This document shows positions 41,850-50,021 of a DNA stretch of 64,000 nucleotides, in pieces. The notes under the pieces are model-generated. The model was not told the DNA's origin. It searched no databases and saw only the letters and a list, made by a program, of their open reading frames with translations. Positions within the stretch are counted from its first letter, which is position 1. The number at the start of each line of letters is the position of its first letter. A program made the translations under genes and the position numbers. Source of the DNA: Acidobacteriota bacterium (GTDB taxonomy: Bacteria; Acidobacteriota; Terriglobia; Bryobacterales; Bryobacteraceae); the NCBI GenBank assembly GCA_005808475.1, contig SYLY01000040.1, forward strand, positions 1-64,000. Direction: 5' to 3'.

Positions 41850-43019
41850 ATGCCGAAACGCGTTGCCGTCGTCGCCACCATCTACGAATACCTGTCGCAC
41901 GGCCAGCATATCGGCGACCGATTTCTCGTGGGCTACCCGTGGGAAGGCCGCTGGCGCAAGCCGGACCTCCAAGTGGTCTCCCTCTACGTCGACCAGAAAC
42001 CGAAGGGCGACCTCAGCGCGGCGCGCGCGAGCGAGTTCGGCTTCACTGTGTACCCGTCTATCGCCGAGGCTCTGCGCCAGGGCGGCGACAAGCTGGCGGT
42101 GGACGCCGTGCTGATCATCGGCGAGCATGGCGACTATCCGGACAACGAGATCGGCCAGAAGCTCTATCCGCGCTACGAATTCTTCAAGCAGTGCGTGGAT
42201 GTCTTTGAAAAGGACGGCCGTGCCGTTCCCGTCTACAACGACAAGCACCTCTCCTACAGCTTCGATAAAGCCAAGTGGATGGTGGACCAGTCGCGCCGCC
42301 TGGGCTTCCCCATGTTGGCCGGCTCGTCGATCCCCGTGACGTGGCGCCTGCCCGACGTGGACATGCCCTTCGGCGCCGAAGTGCGGGAAGCGCTCGCGGT
42401 GGGCTTTGGCAAGTACGATCACACCGACTTCCACGCGCTCGAAGGGATGCAATGCATGATCGAACGCCGCAAGGGCGGCGAATCCGGCGTGCGGCGCGTG
42501 GAGTTGCTCGAGGGCGACGCCGTGTGGAAAGCCGCCGATGCCGGCGCCTGGTCGAACGATCTGCTCGTTGCCGCGCTTTCGCGCAGCGACACGCCGGGCG
42601 GCCTGAGCCGCGAAGACGGGCGCCCCCAGGATCTGGTGGGCTCCGGCCAACTCAGGATTATCACCAGGAACCCATCGGCTTGGCTCATCGAGCGGAACGA
42701 CGGACTGAAGACCACGCTGCTGATGCTGCCCGGCACGGTGAAGGACTTCACCTTCGCCGCCCGAATCAAGGGCCGCGCGGGTATCCTTTCGACGCAGTTC
42801 TTCGCTTCGCCGGAACCGAACGTCACCTATTCGGCGTGCCTCGCGCACAAGATCTCGGAAATGTTCGAAACCGGCAAGGCGCCGTATCCGGTGGAGCGCA
42901 CACTGCTGGTCAGCGGAATCATGGAGGCGGGAATCCGTTCGCGGGGCCGCTCGGTTGAAACACCCCACTTGTCCGTCCGGTACCGCGGCCCCGCCGCCTC
43001 CCAGCACGCGCGCGGCTAG
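41850..43019 (+). CDS. Unknown protein, divergent Gfo/Idh-like fold (paralog 2)
   Basis: A 389-residue paralog of the preceding gene, but without an export signal (MPKRVAVVATIYEYLSHG), so one copy is predicted cytoplasmic and the other exported. It shares GEHGDYPDNE, NDKHLSYSF, AGSSIPVTWR, ERRKGGESGV and PYPVERTLLVSG. Both copies have no GxGxxG loop, and both keep Lys within DKH. The region TDFHALEGMQCM corresponds to the catalytic D/H segment of Gfo/Idh enzymes. The ATG follows directly after the upstream TAG, with GGAGGA nine bases upstream. The next gene, sialidase-like, starts 33 bases later. Function unknown. Confidence 0.82.
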   Translation: MPKRVAVVATIYEYLSHGQHIGDRFLVGYPWEGRWRKPDLQVVSLYVDQKPKGDLSAARASEFGFTVYPSIAEALRQGGDKLAVDAVLIIGEHGDYPDNEIGQKLYPRYEFFKQCVDVFEKDGRAVPVYNDKHLSYSFDKAKWMVDQSRRLGFPMLAGSSIPVTWRLPDVDMPFGAEVREALAVGFGKYDHTDFHALEGMQCMIERRKGGESGVRRVELLEGDAVWKAADAGAWSNDLLVAALSRSDTPGGLSREDGRPQDLVGSGQLRIITRNPSAWLIERNDGLKTTLLMLPGTVKDFTFAARIKGRAGILSTQFFASPEPNVTYSACLAHKISEMFETGKAPYPVERTLLVSGIMEAGIRSRGRSVETPHLSVRYRGPAASQHARG

Positions 43020-43052
43020 CGTTCTCCACGCATCTCAGGAGGCTTCGTCCAA

Positions 43053-44216
43053 GTGCTTGCTTTCAGACTCCATCCCATCATCCTCGCCCTCGTCCCGCTG
43101 TCCTGCCTTGCGCAAACATCGCCCCGGTTGGGCGTCACCGGTCTCACGACCAAGACGATCTACCATTCACCCGAGACTCCCGGCTACACCAGTTGGGTGG
43201 GCTGCTGGCTGATGCCCGGTGGCAAGCCGATGATCTCGTTCCATCAGGCCACTGGTCCGGCGAAGGGCCGTTACCGCGCATCGAAGGAGGTGCTTCACCG
43301 CCTCTCCTGGCCGCCGAAGGGCAAGCCCGAGTATGTGGACTACGACATGACGGGTCTCGACATGGAGGCAATCCACCTGATCTCGAACGACAACATGGCG
43401 AGTTGGGAGCAGGTCGGCACCGAGCACGTCTCGACACCAATGAACGGTTGGACCTGCGAGGCGGAAGAGGCTGGCAAGGATGGCACGATCTATCGCGGTG
43501 TCTGGGGTCAATACCTTCCTTTCCACGACGTGCCTCAGACTGGCTACTGGCAGCGTTCGACCGACGGATCGAAAAGCTGGAGCGAGCCGGCCGTCTTCTT
43601 CGATCCGAAAAAGTGGAGTTCGCTACCGAAGCGGATGCGTTTTCTGCGCGACGGGCGCATCGTGGTGACCGGCGCGGTCCTTCGCCAGCAGCCCGGCCTG
43701 GTCACGCGGGACGATTGGGCCAAACTGCTCGAGCCTGCTGTCTGGTTCTCCGATGACGCGGGCAAGACGTGGTCCGATCCGCTGTTGCTCTGGGATGACA
43801 AGAGCGTGCGTCCGTCCGAGGAGTTGGATGTGGCCGAACTGGCCAACGGCGATCTGCTCGCGGTGATCCGCGTGGACGCGGCCAAATCGCGCTATCAGAC
43901 GGTCATTCGCAGGCAGGGAAAGTCATGGCGCGCCGAGCCCGTGCGCAAGCTGTGGATTCCGCATAGCGGCCATCCGGAACTGCTCGCCACGCGAGAGGGA
44001 GTGGTGCTCCATCTGGCCAAGAACGGCATCGCCGGGACACGCGATGAAGGAAAGACCTGGACCTATTTGGAGGGGCTCCCTCGCACCGGTCACTACCCGC
44101 GGAGCGTGCAGCTTCCCGATGGCCGAATCTTCTGCGTCTACCATACCGGCGCCGACGACTACTACGGACAGCGCGATCAGAGGATCGAAGCCATCACGTT
44201 CCGGCTCGATCCGTAA
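43053..44216 (+). CDS. Sialidase-like BNR-repeat protein, secreted
   Basis: A 387-residue exported six-blade-propeller protein of the sialidase superfamily. The start is GTG 43053 with AGGAGG ten bases upstream, and a signal peptide ends at LSCLAQ. Three Asp boxes (S-x-D-x-G-x-x-W) are seen: STDGSKSWSEP, SDDAGKTWSDP and TRDEGKTWTYL. An N-terminal arginine triad of true sialidases was not confirmed, so exo-glycosidase activity on sialic acid or another sugar acid is inference. It is the third gene of the operon led by the palindrome region. Confidence 0.82.
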   Translation: MLAFRLHPIILALVPLSCLAQTSPRLGVTGLTTKTIYHSPETPGYTSWVGCWLMPGGKPMISFHQATGPAKGRYRASKEVLHRLSWPPKGKPEYVDYDMTGLDMEAIHLISNDNMASWEQVGTEHVSTPMNGWTCEAEEAGKDGTIYRGVWGQYLPFHDVPQTGYWQRSTDGSKSWSEPAVFFDPKKWSSLPKRMRFLRDGRIVVTGAVLRQQPGLVTRDDWAKLLEPAVWFSDDAGKTWSDPLLLWDDKSVRPSEELDVAELANGDLLAVIRVDAAKSRYQTVIRRQGKSWRAEPVRKLWIPHSGHPELLATREGVVLHLAKNGIAGTRDEGKTWTYLEGLPRTGHYPRSVQLPDGRIFCVYHTGADDYYGQRDQRIEAITFRLDP

Positions 44217-44439
44217 CCGGATTCGTCCGCCTTTTGGACAGGCTGTCTTCGAGCACCCATGTCCGCTCCACGCCGCCATGCCGGTGGGCCGGTAATCGCG
44301 CGCCGGGCGCCAGCCGGAAGAGCGCGGTGGAAGATGGCGGGCTTTCGCATCCTCGCTCCATCACTGTGACCGCGCGCCGGCGCTGGCATTCGATAAGCGG
44401 GGTCCGGCGCGCTCCACGCGATTCCTGAACATACTCTAA

Positions 44440-45618
44440 CTAACGAGTCAAGGCGAACACTTCAAGAAATCGATGCCTCTTGGGCGGCTCCACGGCGGCC
44501 GAATCTTGGGGCAGCGCTTCAGCTAGGGCTGCAATCTGGCGGCCGAGCGGCCGCGAGAGGGGCAGGCGGTCACCGGTGATAATCGCCTGCTGCACCTCTT
44601 CATAGTCGTTCGCGAAAACCGCGTGGATCGGCAGGCCTACGGTCGACGGGATCTGCTCCATCGAGATCGCGCCCTTTTGCTTCTTGTCCACGCGGCTAAC
44701 CAGCAGGCGAACATGGTGCCCAAGTTGAAGGTCCTGGAGTGTACGCCATCTCCGGCGGGCCATCTGGAGCGAAGCCAATTCGGGCGTGGTGACCAGGAAC
44801 ACGGCTTTGCTTTGCTGCATGATCTCGGTTGTCAGCCGATTGAACGACGCCGGGAGATCGACCAGGATCGCGCTGTACTGCGTTCGGGCGAAGGCCAACA
44901 GACTCTGCAATCGCCGAAGGTCGGGATGATAGTCGCCGCCGAAATCGCTAGTCTGCATCACATCCAGATTCCCGCGCGTGGCAACCAATTGCGGCCAGAG
45001 GCGCCCGTCAAGTTGGTCAACCTGCTCCAAGGCTTCGATCAGCGAGTACGGGCATTGCACCTTGAGCAGAAAATGGAGCATGCCTGCGTCCAGATCGGCA
45101 TCGATCAGCAGGCTCCGATGGGTGGCGTCACCAGGCAAGCTGAGCGCCGTCTGCGCGGCCAAAATGCTCGCCCCCGATCCTCCGCACACGGGAAAGAACG
45201 AATACATGCAGTTGGCGCCAACTCCGTTGATCGAAGCCCTCCCGCGCCTGGCCATGCTGCGTTCGATAACCCCGCGTAGGTTCCCGCTACTGAATGGGAT
45301 GGTGAGGCATTCGCGCACACCCATTTGCATCGCCCGCTTGAGCGTGGTGGAAGTCAACTCTGAATCCACCAGCACAATCTGCACGTTGGCCCAAGCCTGC
45401 GTGGCTTGGGTCACCGTACGTTCCATCTCCGCCGGTACGGAGGTGGAGACAAATAAGAGATCCGGCTCGGCCGCCCGAAGAAATCGCCCCAACTCATCGG
45501 GCTCGGGGTAGCCGGAAAACAGGCGGCTGATGGTGACTCCACCCAGCCGGTCCAACATTGCTTCCATTCGGAGCAGGTCGGCCTCGGGAAGCCCGATCAA
45601 CGCGGCACAGGCTTTCAT
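44440..45618 (-). CDS. CpaE-like ParA/MinD-type ATPase with receiver-like N-terminus
   Basis: A 392-residue protein. Residues ~1-125 resemble a response-regulator receiver (DLLFVSTSVPAEMERTV, MQMGVRECLTIPFSSGNL) that lacks a clear phospho-acceptor. Residues ~135-375 form a MinD/ParA-type domain, with CGGSGASILAAQTA in place of KGGxGKT, LLIDADLDAG as A' motif and AILVDLPASF as Walker B. This is the CpaE layout, used to position pili or secretion systems. The P-loop lacks its usual lysines. Its start overlaps the stop of the GAF gene by four bases. No pilus genes are nearby. Confidence 0.8.
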   Translation of the reverse strand: MKACAALIGLPEADLLRMEAMLDRLGGVTISRLFSGYPEPDELGRFLRAAEPDLLFVSTSVPAEMERTVTQATQAWANVQIVLVDSELTSTTLKRAMQMGVRECLTIPFSSGNLRGVIERSMARRGRASINGVGANCMYSFFPVCGGSGASILAAQTALSLPGDATHRSLLIDADLDAGMLHFLLKVQCPYSLIEALEQVDQLDGRLWPQLVATRGNLDVMQTSDFGGDYHPDLRRLQSLLAFARTQYSAILVDLPASFNRLTTEIMQQSKAVFLVTTPELASLQMARRRWRTLQDLQLGHHVRLLVSRVDKKQKGAISMEQIPSTVGLPIHAVFANDYEEVQQAIITGDRLPLSRPLGRQIAALAEALPQDSAAVEPPKRHRFLEVFALTR

Positions 45619-46148
45619 CGCGTCGCCTCCGAACGGTCGTGACCACCCGCAACCCGGAGTTGCTTGAGCGCGACCCGCAGTTCCATCTCATTCACAACCA
45701 TGGCTGCAAGGTCCGCCAAGATCTGCTCCTCCGTCTCACGGAACGCGCGGCGAGGAATTCTATCGATCACACAGAGAGTGCCCACCGCTATACCCTCCGG
45801 CGTTTCGAGGGGCGCACCGGCGTAGAAGCGAATGCCGGGATCGTCGGTGACCAGGGTGTTGGTTGAAAACCGGGAGTCTCGCGTGGCGTCAAGAACCGTG
45901 AGGACGCCTTCCCTTGCGATCGCGTGCCTGCAAAACGAAACGTGCATCGGTGTCTCGGTTGCCTCTAACCCGTAGTGGGACTTGAACCACTGGCGATCTT
46001 CGTCCAATAAGGAGATCAACGCGATGGGCGTACCAAAAATGTTGGCGGCCAGCCGCGTAAAGCGCTCAAAGGAGGCTTCGGGGAAGGTGTCCAGGATCTT
46101 GTATCGCAAGAGCGCTTGTAGCCGTTGCTGGTCCGTTGAGGGAGTCAT
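45615..46148 (-). CDS. GAF-domain sensor protein
   Basis: A 177-residue cytoplasmic protein formed by one GAF domain with a short leading helix (QQRLQALLRYKILDTFPEAS). The core has the pattern of light- or redox-type GAF domains in signalling proteins: LISLLDEDRQWFKSHYGL, SFCRHAIAREGVLTVLDATR, RFYAGAPLETPEGIAVGTLC. A chromophore cysteine cannot be assigned. It has no output domain, so the co-translated CpaE-like ATPase is the likely partner. A possible 51-residue ORF overlaps its start (ATGA). Confidence 0.88.
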   Translation of the reverse strand: MTPSTDQQRLQALLRYKILDTFPEASFERFTRLAANIFGTPIALISLLDEDRQWFKSHYGLEATETPMHVSFCRHAIAREGVLTVLDATRDSRFSTNTLVTDDPGIRFYAGAPLETPEGIAVGTLCVIDRIPRRAFRETEEQILADLAAMVVNEMELRVALKQLRVAGGHDRSEATR

Positions 46149-46300
46149 CGTCTGTTGAGGCTAATCGGCTCCGATCCCCGGAACGTGAAGCGCTCTGCAT
46201 CTCGATCTGACGAGATCTTGACCTGCGCGCGGTTCGTATTCCGCCGCGGCGGCTTGTGGCAGCCAAGGTAGGCGTCTTCGGGAACCGCATCTGATTCCAT
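46145..46300 (-). CDS. Possible small protein upstream of the GAF gene
   Basis: A 51-codon frame (MESDAVPEDAYLGCHKPPRR...) ends four bases inside the GAF start (ATGA overlap), which would allow translational coupling. It is hydrophilic and has no recognisable domain. The ribosome site is weak (GGCGGAATCCA). It could equally be non-coding leader sequence of the GAF gene. Confidence 0.35.
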   Translation of the reverse strand: MESDAVPEDAYLGCHKPPRRNTNRAQVKISSDRDAERFTFRGSEPISLNRR

Positions 46301-46553
46301 TGGATTCCGCCCGCGGCAACCTACCGGCCGCGTGCCGGCCGAGCCCGCCCGCAGTGACCCGGGCCGGGGCCGGCCGGATGGAGCGCGCGGCGCGGGAGTG
46401 CCCGGCGGGGATCGATTACTCTTCGTCAATGACGGTCGCGCGGGGTTACGAAACCGGGCCATCCGCGGAACGGGTTCCGATTCCTGGTTCCGAGCCGCGA
46501 GCGCCGGCGGCCGGCGGAGCCACCGAGGCCGGACGTGGTCGCGCACCCGAGTC
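46301..46553. other. Intergenic region, very GC-rich, no gene seen
   Basis: With the uncertain small ORF, this is part of a 405-base gap between the GAF gene and receptor 4. It holds GC-rich imperfect repeats of GGCCGG around 46330-46380. Both strands can be read for ~85-130 codons, but the compositions look random. No promoter, tRNA or terminator was convincing. Confidence 0.4.
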
Positions 46554-49500
46554 CTAGAAGATGAATTTCAGCGCCAACTGTATGTTGCGCGGCGCGTTGC
46601 CCTGGCTGCTGATCACGCCGAACTGAGGATTGCCGAACGACATGTTCGGGTAACCGAATCGAACATGGTTCAGCGCGTTGAACAGCTCGGCGCGGAACTG
46701 CACGTTGAAGCGTCCCTCCGCTCCGAACGTGTTGTTCTTGAACAACCCGAAGTCGAGGTTGTTGATGGCGTGGTGCCGGGTGTCTGGCAGCGTCCGGCCG
46801 GTGGTGCCATAGGTGAAGGCGGGCGGCTGGCTGAACACGCCGGTGTCGAACCAGCGCTGCAGGCGGTCGTGCGGACGGCTCGTCAGTCGCGCGGTGGTTC
46901 CGTTGTTGTTCGGACGCGACCCGCCCCCGAACGTGCCGGTCAGATTGTTCACCGCTTCAAGCCCGAGCGGCGTGCCCGACTGCGCCGTGTAGACTCCGGA
47001 GAATTGCCAACCCGAGATCGCCCGGCCCGCGGGTCCGGGATTGCGCAGGAACCGTTGCCCGGAGCCGAACGGAAGATCGATCGAATAGCTCACCACCAGC
47101 CGTTGCGGGTTGTCGAACAGGTTCAGCGAACGGTCCAGCGCGCGATTGTTGTTGTTCAGGAAGCGCATGCTCGCGTTTTGCGCGCCGCCCTCGAGCCAGT
47201 CGCTGCGGCTCTCCGTGTTCCCGATTCCCTTGCTGACCGTGTAGGCGACGCCGATGAGCGAGGTTGAAAACCGCTTGTTGAACTGCATCTGGAAGGAGTG
47301 ATAGACCGAGTGTCCGATCGGATAGCCTTCGAGCGTGAGGCTGGTGAACTGCGGATAGGGCCGCAGCAGTTGTCCGCGCTGGACCGTCGGCTGCGCGAGC
47401 GTGCCTACTTGGACGGAGCCGGCGAACGGATTCGGAATCAACTCCTGCAGGCGATTGCCGAGCGCCAGATTGGCGTCGGCGAGTTGATTGAGTTGCGAAC
47501 CATACTGCGCCGGAAGTCCGGTGCCCTTGCTCCCGGCGTAAGCCACCTCCACCATCATGCCGCGTCCCAACTCACGCTGGATGTCGAAGTTCCATTGCTG
47601 CATGTAGCCGGTGCGGAAGTCGCGCAGGTTCGCGGCGCCCCCCTGGCCCACCAGCGTGTTCAATCCCGCCGAAGCGCCGGTTGGATTCTGGATTCCGTTC
47701 GGGAACGGATTGTCGAGGGTGTGAAAGGGGGTGAGCCCGCCGTCGATCGAGCCAAGCATGCCGGTGGTGATCGACCACGCGGGCGCGCGAACATCGCCCG
47801 TCACTTCCGTGATCGCGGCCGGAAGCCAGAACAGTCCGTATCCTCCGCGCACCACCATGCGCGGCGTCAACTGATACGCGATCCCCGCGCGCGGCGAAAT
47901 CTGGCGCCGGAACAGATCGTAGGGCGAGCGCGTGTTGTTGTCCGCGAAGCGATAGCCGCCCCGCAGGTCGAGCCCCACCTGCTGGCTGATGGGGAGCCGC
48001 GCCGAAGGGTCGAACCACATCTTGCGGTTGTAGCGTTCGTTGATCGGAAACTCGAGTCCGTATTCCACGCCGAGGTTCAACGTCAACTTCCGCCCGACCT
48101 TCCAGTCGTCCTGGAAGAACGTGGAAAGGTAGCGCCGCTGATTGGCCAGCCGTTCGCTCCTGGCCACCGTGCCTCCGCCGTAGCCAAGCAGGAACGAGGC
48201 CATCGGCACGCCACTGTTGGCATCGAGCCGCTGCGGGTTGATCGCGGTCATCTGGTTGCCGAAGCTGTACTGCCCGCCGAAGAAGTTCGACTGGAACTGG
48301 TTCAACTGCTGCACGCGATAGTCCGATCCGAACTTCATCGAGTGCGATCCCTTGATCCAGGTGACCGAGCCGCGCTGGCTCCAGCTATTGAGGGTAGCCA
48401 GGATCAGGCTGTGGGAAGACTGGCTGCCCACGCTCGACATGCCGGTGATGTCCATGCCGGGGAAGCCCTTGTATTGCACCGCGTCGTAGTAGGCCTGCGG
48501 GAATCCGAGCGTCCGCATGTCGAACCCCTGCTGCACCGCGTACGGGATCGAATCCGACACGCTGCGCGCGAAGCCCGAATGGAACTCGGCCACCAAGGCC
48601 GGACTGAAGACCGCGTTCGCCGCGACAGTCGCGTTGTAAAGACGATTCTCGTTCGGACGCGTCAGGTTCACCTTGTACTGGAACGGGTCCCGGCTGAAGC
48701 TGTCTCCCCGGATCTGCGCCAGGGTGCCGTAGAACTTCCAGCGCGAGTTCATGTTGTGGTCGAACTTGGTGACGTATTGATGTTCGTTGTTTCCGCCCGC
48801 GCCGAACGTCGAGAAGTTGTTGAGGTTCGTGAAGGGCGCGCCCGCGGCGTTGGGCATCGGCCAGACCGGAAGGTAGTTCGACGCGATTTTGCTGAAGCGC
48901 GACGCCGGAACGCGGTTGCCGGGGAACACGTCGCGGATGAAGGTGGCGCCGTCGGGGCGGGTGGTCAACGCATCGGCGGCGGTCACCACGCTGCCGGCCG
49001 CGTTGAAGGTCTGGGAAAAGTCGCCGGCGCGCTGCAAAGCGGTGGGCACGGTCGTGATCGACGGCGAGCCCGCGCGCCGCTTGTAGCCTTCGTAGTTGCC
49101 GAAGAAGAATGTCTTGTCCTTGCGAATCGGGCCGCCCACCGAAGCGCCGAACTGGTTCTGCGTGAGCGCCGCGCGCTTGTTCCCGGCGCGATTCTGGAAG
49201 AAGTTGTTGGCGTCGAGCGACTTGTTGCGCAGAAAATCGTAGGCCGTGCCGTGCAGCCGGTTGGTCCCCGACTTTATGCTGAAGTTCACCACCGCGCCCG
49301 CGCTGCGGCCGTATTCGGCCGAGAAGTTGTTGGTCTGGATCCGGAACTCCTGCGTCGCGTCCACCGGCGGCACGTACGCCGGAGCGTTCATCTGAGCGTA
49401 GTCCAACGCCAGGCCTTCCACCAGCACCGTGTTCGCGTTGGAGAGGCCGCCGTTCACGGAGAAGTTGGCCCACTGGCCCTTGCCCCCGAATCCGCCTTGA

Positions 49501-49982
49501 ATCCGCACGCCCGGCGTCAAGGCCACCAGCGCGATCGGATTCCGCCCGCTCAAGGGCAACTCGGTGATCTGGCGGTTCTCGACCACCGTGGCGATCGTGC
49601 TCGTTGCCGCGTCGAGCAGCACGCCCGTGGCCTGGACGCTCACCGATTCCACAACGCCGCCCACCTCCATCGCGAAATCGACGCGCGCCACTTGATCGAT
49701 CGCGAGCGTCACCGGCCCGCGCCTGGCTTGCCGGAAGCCCGCGGCCTCGGCCGTCACCTCATAGCGGCCCGGAAGTAGCGCGGTGACAAGGTAGTTCCCC
49801 CGGTCGTTCGCCGTGGACTCGCGCCCGACGCCCGTCGCGGTGTTTGTAACCACGACCTTGGCCGACGCGACCACGGCCCCGCTGGAATCGGTTACGGTTC
49901 CGGTGACTTGCGCGGTTTGCCCGAAACTGGCGGCGCAGACCAGCAAGGCGGGGACGATTTGGCGGAACATCGAGGTTCGCAT
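46554..49982 (-). CDS. TonB-dependent receptor, Oar-like (receptor 4)
   Basis: A 1142-residue outer-membrane receptor with signal peptide (MFRQIVPALLVCAASFGQ), carboxypeptidase-regulatory domain (GTVTDSSGAVVASAKVVVTN), plug (ITELPLSGRNPIALVALTPG) and barrel ending in Phe (LKFIF). ITELPLSGRN is the usual plug sequence of this class. Starts at 49991 (GTG), 49982 (ATG) or 49970 (ATG) are possible. TATATA lies directly upstream in the 39-base gap to receptor 5, so it may have its own promoter. The close pairing with receptor 5 suggests a duplicated uptake unit. Confidence 0.9.
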   Translation of the reverse strand: MRTSMFRQIVPALLVCAASFGQTAQVTGTVTDSSGAVVASAKVVVTNTATGVGRESTANDRGNYLVTALLPGRYEVTAEAAGFRQARRGPVTLAIDQVARVDFAMEVGGVVESVSVQATGVLLDAATSTIATVVENRQITELPLSGRNPIALVALTPGVRIQGGFGGKGQWANFSVNGGLSNANTVLVEGLALDYAQMNAPAYVPPVDATQEFRIQTNNFSAEYGRSAGAVVNFSIKSGTNRLHGTAYDFLRNKSLDANNFFQNRAGNKRAALTQNQFGASVGGPIRKDKTFFFGNYEGYKRRAGSPSITTVPTALQRAGDFSQTFNAAGSVVTAADALTTRPDGATFIRDVFPGNRVPASRFSKIASNYLPVWPMPNAAGAPFTNLNNFSTFGAGGNNEHQYVTKFDHNMNSRWKFYGTLAQIRGDSFSRDPFQYKVNLTRPNENRLYNATVAANAVFSPALVAEFHSGFARSVSDSIPYAVQQGFDMRTLGFPQAYYDAVQYKGFPGMDITGMSSVGSQSSHSLILATLNSWSQRGSVTWIKGSHSMKFGSDYRVQQLNQFQSNFFGGQYSFGNQMTAINPQRLDANSGVPMASFLLGYGGGTVARSERLANQRRYLSTFFQDDWKVGRKLTLNLGVEYGLEFPINERYNRKMWFDPSARLPISQQVGLDLRGGYRFADNNTRSPYDLFRRQISPRAGIAYQLTPRMVVRGGYGLFWLPAAITEVTGDVRAPAWSITTGMLGSIDGGLTPFHTLDNPFPNGIQNPTGASAGLNTLVGQGGAANLRDFRTGYMQQWNFDIQRELGRGMMVEVAYAGSKGTGLPAQYGSQLNQLADANLALGNRLQELIPNPFAGSVQVGTLAQPTVQRGQLLRPYPQFTSLTLEGYPIGHSVYHSFQMQFNKRFSTSLIGVAYTVSKGIGNTESRSDWLEGGAQNASMRFLNNNNRALDRSLNLFDNPQRLVVSYSIDLPFGSGQRFLRNPGPAGRAISGWQFSGVYTAQSGTPLGLEAVNNLTGTFGGGSRPNNNGTTARLTSRPHDRLQRWFDTGVFSQPPAFTYGTTGRTLPDTRHHAINNLDFGLFKNNTFGAEGRFNVQFRAELFNALNHVRFGYPNMSFGNPQFGVISSQGNAPRNIQLALKFIF

Positions 49983-50021
49983 TCCGCCCACTATATAACA
50001 CGGGGCGCGGGCCGTGGCTGG

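Noticed and set aside
46429-46557. Short top-strand frame ending in GRGRAPES
   Set aside because: It overlaps the 3' end of receptor 4 and has no ribosome site; its composition looks like GC-rich noise.
47298-49778. An 826-codon open frame on the top strand opposite receptor 4
   Set aside because: It mirrors the receptor gene codon for codon; high GC at third positions removes stops on the other strand. It is Arg/His/Val-rich with no domain or start signal.
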